26,898 nt of DNA. Origin: JADYZU01 sp964443055. GTDB taxonomy: Bacteria; Pseudomonadota; Alphaproteobacteria; Rhodobacterales; Rhodobacteraceae. Shown in pieces: positions 16,402 to 22,723 of the stretch (the stretch's first letter is position 1; each line of letters starts with the position of its first letter). The position numbers and the translations under genes are program-made. The notes below the pieces were generated by a model. The model made no database searches and was not told where the DNA came from. It worked only from the letters and a program-made list of their open reading frames with translations. The DNA lies in the NCBI GenBank assembly GCA_964443055.1, contig CAYUBT010000012.1:1-26898 (forward strand), written 5' to 3'.

Positions 16402-16701
16402 TCAGCGCGTGATCTGCACCGTCTGGATCAGCACGCCGCTGTCGCGGTCGAAGATCAGGATGCGCTCGTCTTCGGTGACGATGGCATACCAGTTGCCGCC
16501 CTGGGTGAATGCCGTGGCCCGCGCGTCGTCGGGCAAGGCGATCCCGTCGGGCAGGATGCGCGGCTCGACCGAGAGTTTCACGATCAGCGTGACGATGAGG
16601 GCAAGGAAGCCTGCGATCATCACCACCGCCAGGGCAAGGACAAGACGCTTGAGAAACAGCGCTTGCGGTGGCAGGGGAGCCTCGTCACCGGAGGGAGCCA
16701 T
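16402..16701 (-). CDS. Small single-span membrane protein, DUF6476-like
   Basis: A 99-residue protein with one strong transmembrane helix at about residues 18-43 (LVLALAVVMIAGFLALIVTL), a short cytoplasmic N-terminus and a soluble C-terminal domain of about 55 residues. That domain contains WYAIVTEDERILIFD and ends TVQITR. This matches a Rhodobacteraceae family I recall as DUF6476; no function is known to me. The start ATG at 16701-16699 shares a CATG palindrome with the rluD start on the opposite strand, so the two genes have no spacer between their coding regions. The frame continues upstream to 17049 as an antisense shadow of rluD, and that extension is rejected. Confidence 0.75.
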   Translation of the reverse strand: MAPSGDEAPLPPQALFLKRLVLALAVVMIAGFLALIVTLIVKLSVEPRILPDGIALPDDARATAFTQGGNWYAIVTEDERILIFDRDSGVLIQTVQITR

Positions 16702-17725
16702 GGAGCGCCTCGTCATCTTCACAATCGGCGCCGAGCCGCCGCCGCGCCTTGATAGGGCGCTTGCCCGCGACGCGCCAGAGGATGCAGACCTCTCGCGCTC
16801 GCGCCTTGCCCGGCTGATCGCCGAGGGAGCGGTCAGCGTCAACGGCGCGGCTGCGACGGATGTGAAGGCGAAGGTCGTTGCGGGCGACATGATCAGGATC
16901 ACTGTCCCTGCGCCTGCCGAGACCCATGTCGCGGCCGAGGCGATCCCGCTCGTCATCCTGCATGAGGACGCGGACCTCATCGTCATCGACAAGCCCGCGG
17001 GAATGGTCGTCCATCCGGCCCCCGGCAGTCCCTCGGGCACGCTGGTCAATGCCCTCGTCGCTCATTGCGGCGACAGTCTTTCGGGGGTGGGGGGAGAGCG
17101 CCGCCCCGGCATTGTCCACCGGATCGACAAGGACACATCCGGCCTGCTCGTCGCAGCCAAGCACGACCGCGCCCATCACGGGCTTGCCGCCCAGTTTGCC
17201 GCCCATACGGTCGAGCGCCATTACCGTGCGGTCTGCCATGGCGTCCCCTCGGCGGGTGATCCGCGCCTGCGCGGCCTGGCAGGTATCTCGGCCGAGACGG
17301 GCGGCGTGTTGCGCATCACCACCGGCCTCGCCCGGCACCGGCATGACCGCCAGCGTCAGGCGGTCACGGCAACCGGCCGCCGCGCGGTGACGCGGCTGCG
17401 GGTGGAGGAGGCGTTCGGCGAGGCGGCCGCGCTGCTCGACTGCTGGCTCGAGACCGGGCGCACGCATCAGATCCGCGTTCATGCCGCCTATGCCGGACAT
17501 GCGCTGATCGGAGATTCCGTCTATGGCGGTCGCCGCAAACTGCCCGGATCGCTGCCCGATGCGGTGCGCAACTTTCCCCGCCAGGCGCTTCATGCGGCTA
17601 CGCTGGGTTTCGTCCATCCGGTCACCGGCGCGCAGATGCGTTTCGCCTCACCCCTGCCGGAGGACATGGCGCAACTGCTGGAGGGACTGTCAGGTGTCAT
17701 GCAAACCAGCCGCGACAAGTCTTGA
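16700..17725 (+). CDS. rluD: 23S rRNA pseudouridine synthase, RluA/RluD family
   Basis: A 341-residue pseudouridine synthase. An N-terminal S4 RNA-binding domain occupies about residues 14-70 (SRSRLARLIAEGAVSVNG). The catalytic RluA domain has DLIVIDKPAGMVVHP (92-106), the hallmark HRIDKDTSG at 140-148 with catalytic D143, and ETGRTHQIRVH near the C-terminus. By analogy it modifies uridines in helix 69 of 23S rRNA (RluD), although RluC-type substrates cannot be excluded by motif alone. The ATG at 16700 has GGAGGGAG upstream, which lies inside the first codons of the divergent DUF6476-like gene. Two GC-rich hairpins follow the stop at 17795 and 17839. Confidence 0.9.
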   Translation: MERLVIFTIGAEPPPRLDRALARDAPEDADLSRSRLARLIAEGAVSVNGAAATDVKAKVVAGDMIRITVPAPAETHVAAEAIPLVILHEDADLIVIDKPAGMVVHPAPGSPSGTLVNALVAHCGDSLSGVGGERRPGIVHRIDKDTSGLLVAAKHDRAHHGLAAQFAAHTVERHYRAVCHGVPSAGDPRLRGLAGISAETGGVLRITTGLARHRHDRQRQAVTATGRRAVTRLRVEEAFGEAAALLDCWLETGRTHQIRVHAAYAGHALIGDSVYGGRRKLPGSLPDAVRNFPRQALHAATLGFVHPVTGAQMRFASPLPEDMAQLLEGLSGVMQTSRDKS

Positions 17726-17794
17726 TAGGCGATCCTCCTTTCGGTGAAGCATGAACCGGATCGGTCACGCACCGAACACCTGACACTCGCTTCT

Positions 17795-17859
17795 GGCCCG
17801 CAGCGAACGCGGGCCCCGATGATGCCAGATGCCCCGGCAGGCCGGTACGATGCCGGCCT
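17795..17859 (+). terminator. Two tandem GC-rich hairpins downstream of rluD
   Basis: The first hairpin pairs GGCCCGC (17795-17801) with GCGGGCC (17809-17815). The second pairs AGGCCGG (17839-17845) with CCGGCCT (17853-17859). Both have 7 bp stems and 7-base loops. Neither is followed by a clear T-run, so they may terminate or protect the rluD transcript. They lie in the 440 bp gene-free stretch 17726-18165, which otherwise holds repeat D and the phoA Pho box. Confidence 0.4.
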
Positions 17860-17950
17860 CCTTTGCCGCCAAGGCCTTCTTCAGCAGATCGGCCTGATCC
17901 AGCCGGATTCGCGCGCAGGTATCCGGTCCACAGGATTCCCGCGAAACTCC

Positions 17951-18030
17951 CGTCATTGCGAGGAGGCGAAGCCGACGTGGCAACCCAAAGACGGGAGGAC
18001 CGGGCGCTCGCGATGGCGAAAGGCGTGACG
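17951..18030 (-). repeat. Dispersed palindromic repeat, copy D
   Basis: An 80 bp element opening CGTCATTGCGAGGAG on the + strand, which is the reverse complement of the right end of copy A. It continues with GACGTGGCAACC, the counterpart of GGTTTGCCGCGTC. The distal end (GGCGTGACG) is more diverged. It lies between rluD and the phoA control region. Confidence 0.75.
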
Positions 18031-18091
18031 GAGTCGGAACCCCGCGCCGGCAGGGCCACGATACGCCGTCTCCGGGTCGTCGTTGTGCAAA

Positions 18092-18124
18092 TGTCATGCT
18101 GCTGTGATGGGCCTGTTACACACG
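18092..18124 (+). promoter_or_regulatory. Pho box (three 11 bp PhoB repeats) upstream of phoA
   Basis: Three direct repeats are spaced exactly 11 bp apart: TGTCAT at 18092, TGTGAT at 18103 and TGTTAC at 18114. This phasing and sequence fit the PhoB binding unit of proteobacterial Pho boxes, where each PhoB monomer contacts one 11 bp unit. The element sits about 42 bp before the phoA start, with GATAGG at 18128-18133 as a possible -10. Phosphate-starvation induction of phoA, and perhaps of the genes after it, is inferred. Confidence 0.7.
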
Positions 18125-18165
18125 GCCGATAGGTGACCCTCAGCATGAAGCTCACGGAGGCATTG

Positions 18166-19644
18166 ATGTTTCATCGTCATCTCACTTTCACCGTCATGGC
18201 CGCGCTTGGCGCGACCACGGCCCTCGCCCAGGACCTGCCGCAGGCCGGCAGCCAGTATTTCTCCGCTGCCGAAGAGCGTCTGGCCGAGCGGATTGCTGCG
18301 GAACCCAATACCAATACCGCGCGCAATGTGATCCTGTTCGTCGCCGACGGCATGGGCGTGGGCACCAACTACGGCATCCGTGTCTATGCGGGCCAGCAGC
18401 AGGGCCTGCTGGGCGAAGAGCACATGCTGCCGCATGACCTCTTCCCGCATTCGGCGATCATCAAGACCTACAACATCAACGCCCAGACCCCCGACTCGGC
18501 CCCGACCGCCGGCTCGATGAACACCGGCGTGAAGCAGGTCTTCAACACCATCAACCTCGACGAGACCGCCGTCTTCAACGACTGTTCGAGCGAAGTGCCG
18601 CTGGCGCTGTTCTCGGAAATCGTCGCCGAGGCCGGCCGTTCGGTCGGCGTCGTCTCGACCGCTTCGGTCGCCCATGCCACCCCGGCCGCGGTCTATGCGC
18701 GCACCGCGAACCGCAACTGGTTCCATGACGCCCCCGAGGGCTGCGAAGACATCGCGACCCAGCTTGTCAACCAGTTTGAAGCCGGTGTTGTCGACGTCGC
18801 TCTTGGCGGCGGCATCCGTGACTTCGCTCCCGAAGGCACCGATCTGGGTGTGGGCACCGGCCGTCGCATTGACGGCCAGAACCTGTTCGACCGCCTCGAC
18901 GCCGCCGGCGTTCAACTCGTGACCAATGCCGATGAACTCGCCGCCGCCGACCGCGACGAGCCGCTCATCGGCCTTTTCGCCAATTCGGACATGGCCTATG
19001 ATTTCGACCGTCCGAACAGCCAGCCCTCGCTGGCCGATCTGACCACCGCCGCCATCGAACGGCTGCAAACCAACGAAGACGGCTTCTACCTGATGGTCGA
19101 AGCGGGCCGCGTCGACCATGCCAACCATGCCGGCAACGCGCATCGTGTCTTCACCGACGGCGTTGCCTTCGTCGAAGCGATCGAAGCCGCCCTGTCGATG
19201 GTCGATCTGGAAGATACCCTGATCATCGTCACCGCCGACCACGAGCATGTCATCAACTTCAACGGCTATTGCGGCCGTGGCACGCCGATCACCGGTCTGT
19301 GCATGAGCATCTCGGACAGTCAGATCGAGCATAGCGGCGAACTGGAAATGGCTGCTGACGGCAAGCCCTTCCCCGTCGTCACCTACGCGAACGGCCCCGG
19401 TGCGATCGTGATCGAACAGGCCGACGGCTCGTTCTTCGGCACCCGCCCGGAAGTGACCCAGGAAGAGGCGCTGGACCCCGACTACATCCAGCAGGCCCTC
19501 ATCCCGATGAGTTCGGAATCGCACTCGGGTGTTGACGTCGCGCTCTGGGCGGCCGGTCCCTGGTCGCATCTCTTCGGCGGCACCATGGATCAGGAAATGA
19601 TTTTCCACGTGATGAACCACGCGGCTATCGGTTCCGCCGACTGA
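18166..19644 (+). CDS. phoA: Periplasmic alkaline phosphatase
   Basis: A 492-residue PhoA-family phosphomonoesterase that releases phosphate from organic esters in the periplasm. A Sec signal peptide covers 1-21 (TVMAALGATTALA, cleavage before QD). Active-site residues by motif: D61 (FVADGMG), nucleophile S111 (PDSAPTAGSMNTG), E312 with D317 and H321 (VEAGRVDHANHAGN), D358-H359 (TADHEH) and H453 (ESHSG), giving the two-zinc plus magnesium centre. H170 and H318 replace E. coli Asp153 and Lys328, the pair seen in mammalian enzymes. The ATG at 18166 has ACGGAGG upstream; an earlier in-frame GTG at 18133 falls in the promoter and is rejected. A Pho box precedes the gene and a strong hairpin follows it. 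The downstream genes encode an ABC and metal-binding set. Confidence 0.96.
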   Translation: MFHRHLTFTVMAALGATTALAQDLPQAGSQYFSAAEERLAERIAAEPNTNTARNVILFVADGMGVGTNYGIRVYAGQQQGLLGEEHMLPHDLFPHSAIIKTYNINAQTPDSAPTAGSMNTGVKQVFNTINLDETAVFNDCSSEVPLALFSEIVAEAGRSVGVVSTASVAHATPAAVYARTANRNWFHDAPEGCEDIATQLVNQFEAGVVDVALGGGIRDFAPEGTDLGVGTGRRIDGQNLFDRLDAAGVQLVTNADELAAADRDEPLIGLFANSDMAYDFDRPNSQPSLADLTTAAIERLQTNEDGFYLMVEAGRVDHANHAGNAHRVFTDGVAFVEAIEAALSMVDLEDTLIIVTADHEHVINFNGYCGRGTPITGLCMSISDSQIEHSGELEMAADGKPFPVVTYANGPGAIVIEQADGSFFGTRPEVTQEEALDPDYIQQALIPMSSESHSGVDVALWAAGPWSHLFGGTMDQEMIFHVMNHAAIGSAD

Positions 19645-19666
19645 TCGCTGCAGCCATCCCGAGCTG

Positions 19667-19690
19667 AAGGGGGCCGGTCTCGGCCCCCTT
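19667..19690 (+). terminator. Perfect 10 bp hairpin after phoA (terminator or attenuator)
   Basis: AAGGGGGCCG at 19667-19676 pairs perfectly with CGGCCCCCTT at 19681-19690 across a GTCT loop, 22 bp after the phoA stop. Only two Ts end the stem and no U-run follows. It could terminate most phoA transcripts while allowing read-through into the next gene, which begins 31 bp later with no obvious promoter of its own. Confidence 0.65.
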
Positions 19691-19721
19691 ATCAACGTGC
19701 CGCAAGGAAGGAGACAGACCG

Positions 19722-20171
19722 ATGATCCGCGTCACCCGCCGCAGCCTCATCAGAGCTACCGCCGGGGCCACGCTGGCCGCGCCGTTTCTCGCGACCGCCG
19801 CCGCTGCCGCCGGTGAACCCCAGGTTCGCCTGCGCGACCTCTACAACAACGACATGAGCTTCACGCCCTTTGCAGAGGCCCACGAAAGCCAGCGCGTGGC
19901 GATCGAGGGCTTCATGGCCCCGCCGCTCAAGGCCGAGAGCAATTTCTACGTTCTGACTAACCGGCCCATGGCAGTCTGCCCGTTCTGTTCGGACGAGGCG
20001 GAATGGCCTGACGACATCCTCGCCGTCTATGCCCAGCGCATCGTCAACGTGATCCCGTTCAACGTGCGGATCATCTCGCGCGGGGTGCTGGAACTCGGCA
20101 CCTATACCGACCCGGAACTGGGTTTCGTCAGCCGGGTCCGTTTGCAAGACGCCGTTCAAGAGCGGGCCTGA
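19722..20171 (+). CDS. Tat-exported CPFC protein, DUF3299-like, of unknown function
   Basis: A 149-residue exported protein. The N-terminus has a twin-arginine signal (TRRSLIRA, residues 5-12, then an Ala-rich hydrophobic stretch to about 30). The mature part is small and beta-rich. It contains VAIEGFMAPPL (59-69) and a CPFC pair (C86, C89), then IVNVIPFNVRIISRGVLELG. The layout of a GFM/P segment followed by a CxxC motif resembles DUF3299-type proteins that accompany LolD/FtsX-like ABC genes; I give this name at low confidence. The cysteines may bind metal or be redox active. Tat export suggests it folds, or takes up a cofactor, before export. AAGGAGA precedes the ATG. The ABC ATPase starts 6 bp after its stop, so it is very probably in one operon with the genes downstream. 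Confidence 0.7.
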   Translation: MIRVTRRSLIRATAGATLAAPFLATAAAAAGEPQVRLRDLYNNDMSFTPFAEAHESQRVAIEGFMAPPLKAESNFYVLTNRPMAVCPFCSDEAEWPDDILAVYAQRIVNVIPFNVRIISRGVLELGTYTDPELGFVSRVRLQDAVQERA

Positions 20172-20176
20172 ACCAG

Positions 20177-20863
20177 ATGAGGCCCAGGCTCGTCATCTCC
20201 GACCTCAAGGTCCGGGCCCATCGCAGCGACCGCATCCTGCTCCAGGTGGATGACCTGTCACTTGCGCCGGGAGCCTGCCTTGGCCTGCGCGGGCCTTCGG
20301 GGGCGGGAAAATCGACCTTTCTCTTCGCCCTGGCCGGCCTGGCCGAGAATGCGAGCGGCCGGGTTCTCTGGGACGGGCAGGACATTCTCGCTCTGTCGTC
20401 CGAGGCGCGGGCAGCTCTTCGCCGCCGCCATATCGGCATGATCTTTCAGGACTTCCTGCTGTTCGAGGAACTGTCGGCAGATGCAAATGCCGCCTTGCTC
20501 GCAGCATGGGTCAGCGGCGAGACGGGAAAGGAGATCCCCGGTCGTGCAAGCAGGATGCTCAAGCGGCTCGGGATCGGTCATGGTGCCCGCACGGTCGAAA
20601 GTTTTTCGGGCGGTGAGCGTCAGCGTGTCGCTGTCGCCCGTGCCCTTGCCACGGCCCCGGCCATCATCCTTGCTGATGAGCCGACCGCGAGCCTGGACCG
20701 CAAGACCGCCGATCTTCTGGTCGACGACCTGCTGCGCCTCGTGCGCGAGGCGGGCAAGACGATGATCGCGGTCAGCCATGACGCTGCCGTTCATGACCGC
20801 ATGGACCGCGTGATCGACATCGTGGATGGTCGCATCGCTGCGGATGTGACAGCCGATGCTTGA
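20177..20863 (+). CDS. ABC transporter ATP-binding protein, LolD/MacB/FtsE type
   Basis: A 228-residue ABC ATPase of the type that works with FtsX-fold permeases. Walker A GPSGAGKST at 39-47, Q-loop Q91 (GMIFQDF), signature SFSGGERQR at 142-150, Walker B IILADEP at 163-169 and H-loop H201 are all intact, so it should hydrolyse ATP. Members of this class power lipoprotein release, mechanotransmission or envelope remodelling more often than import. The stop overlaps the permease start by 8 bp, showing translational coupling, and the Tat-exported protein ends 5 bp before it. The cargo is inferred from context (metal-binding partners) and is not shown by the ATPase itself. Confidence 0.9.
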   Translation: MRPRLVISDLKVRAHRSDRILLQVDDLSLAPGACLGLRGPSGAGKSTFLFALAGLAENASGRVLWDGQDILALSSEARAALRRRHIGMIFQDFLLFEELSADANAALLAAWVSGETGKEIPGRASRMLKRLGIGHGARTVESFSGGERQRVAVARALATAPAIILADEPTASLDRKTADLLVDDLLRLVREAGKTMIAVSHDAAVHDRMDRVIDIVDGRIAADVTADA

Positions 20864-22181
20864 TCCCCTTTATCGCCTGATCGAAGGCTGGCCGGTTCTT
20901 GCGCAGGACATTTTCGTTCTCCTTGTCCTGCTGCTGCCCACATTTGCCGTTGGCGTCGCGGTGCTCGCGGGCTATCGGCCCTTTGCGCTGGTGCGGGCGA
21001 TGCTCTGGCGCTTTCGCTGGACGAATCTGCTCTTCGTCCTGCTGATCGCGATTTCGGTCGGGATCGGTGTCGGGCTGATCGCGCAGGAACGCGGCTTGCG
21101 TCAGGGCACCGCCCGCGCCGCCGATCCCTTTGACCTGATCGTCTCCGCCCCCGGAAGCGAGATCACCATGCTGTTTGCGGCGGTCTATCTGCAACCCTCT
21201 GATGTGCCGCTGCTCTCGGGCGCGGTTTTCGACCGGATCGCGAACACGCCCGATGTCTCGCTTGCTGCGCCCATCGCCTTTGGCGACAGCTATGACGGTT
21301 ATCCAGTCGTCGGCACCACGCCGGAATTCCTGGCCCATATGTCGCGGGATCTGGCCGAGGGCCGCGCCTTTCTGAACGCGGGCGAGGCGGTGGCCGGTGC
21401 CCGGGTGACCGTGCCCTTGGGCGCGTCCTTCTCGCCCGCCCATGGCACGGGCGATTTCATCGAACATGACGATGCCCATGCCGGCCATGCGTTCGAACTG
21501 GTGGGGCGGATGCAGCCGACCGGCAGCCCCTGGGACCGCGCCATCCTTGTACCGGTCGAGGCGGTCTGGGATGTTCACGGCCTAGGCACCGGCCATCCGC
21601 CCGAAGAGGGCGACCGGATCGGCCCGCCCTATGATCCCGGATATTTCCCCGGAACGCCGGCGGTTCTGGTCTCGGCCGAGCAGCTTTATATCAACTATGC
21701 GTTGCGGGCAGAGTTCAACACCTCGGAAACCATGGCGTTTTTCCCCGGCGCCGTGCTGGCTGGCCTGCATGGGCTGATGGGCGACCTGCGCCAGATCATG
21801 AGCGTGATGGCGGTCCTGACCCAGATCCTTGTCACGGCGGGGGTGCTGGCCGGGCTGGTCATCCTGATCCGGCTGTTCGCGCGGCGGCTGGCGCTCTTGC
21901 GCGCGCTTGGGGCACCGGCGCGTTTCGTCTTTTCGGTGGTCTGGTCCTATGCGGCGGCGCTGATCCTCGCCGGGGCGGTCGTCGGTGTCGGCGTGGGATT
22001 CGCGGCCGCCGCCGTCATCTCGCGCATGGTGACGGCGCGGACCGATATCCTTGTGACCGCGACTTTGGGCTGGCCGGAATTTCATCTGGTCGGGGCCTTT
22101 GTCAGCCTGACCGTCCTGCTGGCGCTGCTGCCGGCCTTTATCGCCCTGTCACGTCCGGTCGTGACCGATCTGCGCGGCTAA
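20856..22181 (+). CDS. FtsX/MacB-like ABC permease with His-rich periplasmic segment
   Basis: A 441-residue membrane protein. Predicted helices lie at about 18-40, 57-77, 317-341, 360-388 and 409-432. The large loop at about 78-316 is the periplasmic domain of FtsX-type permeases, and the last three helices with ALLRALGAPARFVF between them are characteristic of the family. The loop carries a histidine-acidic cluster around H196, H204, D205, D206, H208 and H211 (GDFIEHDDAHAGH), plus H241 and H247, which could bind zinc or another soft divalent metal. There is an extra N-terminal helix before the usual first one. It overlaps the ATPase gene by 8 bp and precedes a His-rich periplasmic protein gene by 23 bp. 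Together with the ATPase it forms a half-size mechanotransmission-type ABC complex; the substrate is unproven. Confidence 0.85.
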   Translation: MLDPLYRLIEGWPVLAQDIFVLLVLLLPTFAVGVAVLAGYRPFALVRAMLWRFRWTNLLFVLLIAISVGIGVGLIAQERGLRQGTARAADPFDLIVSAPGSEITMLFAAVYLQPSDVPLLSGAVFDRIANTPDVSLAAPIAFGDSYDGYPVVGTTPEFLAHMSRDLAEGRAFLNAGEAVAGARVTVPLGASFSPAHGTGDFIEHDDAHAGHAFELVGRMQPTGSPWDRAILVPVEAVWDVHGLGTGHPPEEGDRIGPPYDPGYFPGTPAVLVSAEQLYINYALRAEFNTSETMAFFPGAVLAGLHGLMGDLRQIMSVMAVLTQILVTAGVLAGLVILIRLFARRLALLRALGAPARFVFSVVWSYAAALILAGAVVGVGVGFAAAAVISRMVTARTDILVTATLGWPEFHLVGAFVSLTVLLALLPAFIALSRPVVTDLRG

Positions 22182-22204
22182 AGTGCCCCAACAGGAGAGT
22201 ATCC

Positions 22205-22723
22205 ATGATCCGCATTCCGCTTTTCGCCCTGCTTTTCGCCGTAACGGCGGTCTGGGCCGTTGCTCAGGACCCGACCGCCGGCCATGATCAGCACGAGGAC
22301 CATGACAACCACGACGATCATGTAGCCGAGGCCGCCGGCATCCGCGCCATCCATGGCTGGACCAATGCCACCACCGGCGGCAGCGCGCTGGTCTTCGTCG
22401 ATATCGAGAACCGCTCGGATGCGGTGGTGACGCTGCTCGGGGCAGAGACCGATATTGCCGCCGGTGTCGAACTGGTCGCGCTTGAGAATGTCGGCGGCGA
22501 ATTGCGCTATACGACGATCCCGCAAATGCCGGTCGCGCCCGGCGTGAAGGTCGTGCTAGCACCCAACGGGCTTGCCTTGCGGCTTGACGGGCTGTTCGGC
22601 AGCCTTGACGAGGGCGGGCATTTCACGGTCGATCTTCTGCTCGACGATGCAACGCTTTCCGTGACGATCGAGATCGAATCGGCTGACGCGATGCAGCACA
22701 GCCATGCGGGGCATTCACATTGA
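22205..22723 (+). CDS. His-rich PCuAC-like periplasmic protein, probable metal binder
   Basis: A 172-residue secreted protein. A signal peptide (1-20, ending AVWAVA) is followed by a His/Asp-rich leader (H27, H30, H33, H36, H39), then a PCuAC-like beta-sandwich. That core reads ALVFVDIENRSDAVVTLLGA (61-80), VELVAL, and APGVKVVLAPNGLALRL (111-127). The chain ends with another cluster (H165, H167, H170, H172). Classical PCuAC copper chaperones use His and Met in the VELH..., M and HLML positions. Here those read VELVALE, Y102 and ALRL, so the usual Cu(I) site is lost. The terminal histidines suggest Zn(II), Ni(II) or Cu(II) binding instead. AGGAGAG precedes the ATG. The stop TGA overlaps the next ATG (TGATG). 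It is probably the metal carrier of this operon. Confidence 0.75.
   Translation: MIRIPLFALLFAVTAVWAVAQDPTAGHDQHEDHDNHDDHVAEAAGIRAIHGWTNATTGGSALVFVDIENRSDAVVTLLGAETDIAAGVELVALENVGGELRYTTIPQMPVAPGVKVVLAPNGLALRLDGLFGSLDEGGHFTVDLLLDDATLSVTIEIESADAMQHSHAGHSH

Noticed and set aside
16256..16699. 148-codon N-terminal extension of rluD
   Set aside because: It is antisense to the DUF6476-like gene; the ATG at 16700 has a GGAGGGAG site and gives the family length.
2407..18030. The four repeats as a CRISPR array
   Set aside because: They lie kilobases apart, in both orientations, with inverted ends and no spacers.
18133..18165. Upstream GTG start for phoA
   Set aside because: It would place the start in the likely -10 region and put residues in front of a normal signal peptide; the ATG at 18166 has a strong ribosome site.
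18094..19695. Minus strand frame of 533 codons
   Set aside because: Antisense to phoA, which has every catalytic residue and a signal peptide.
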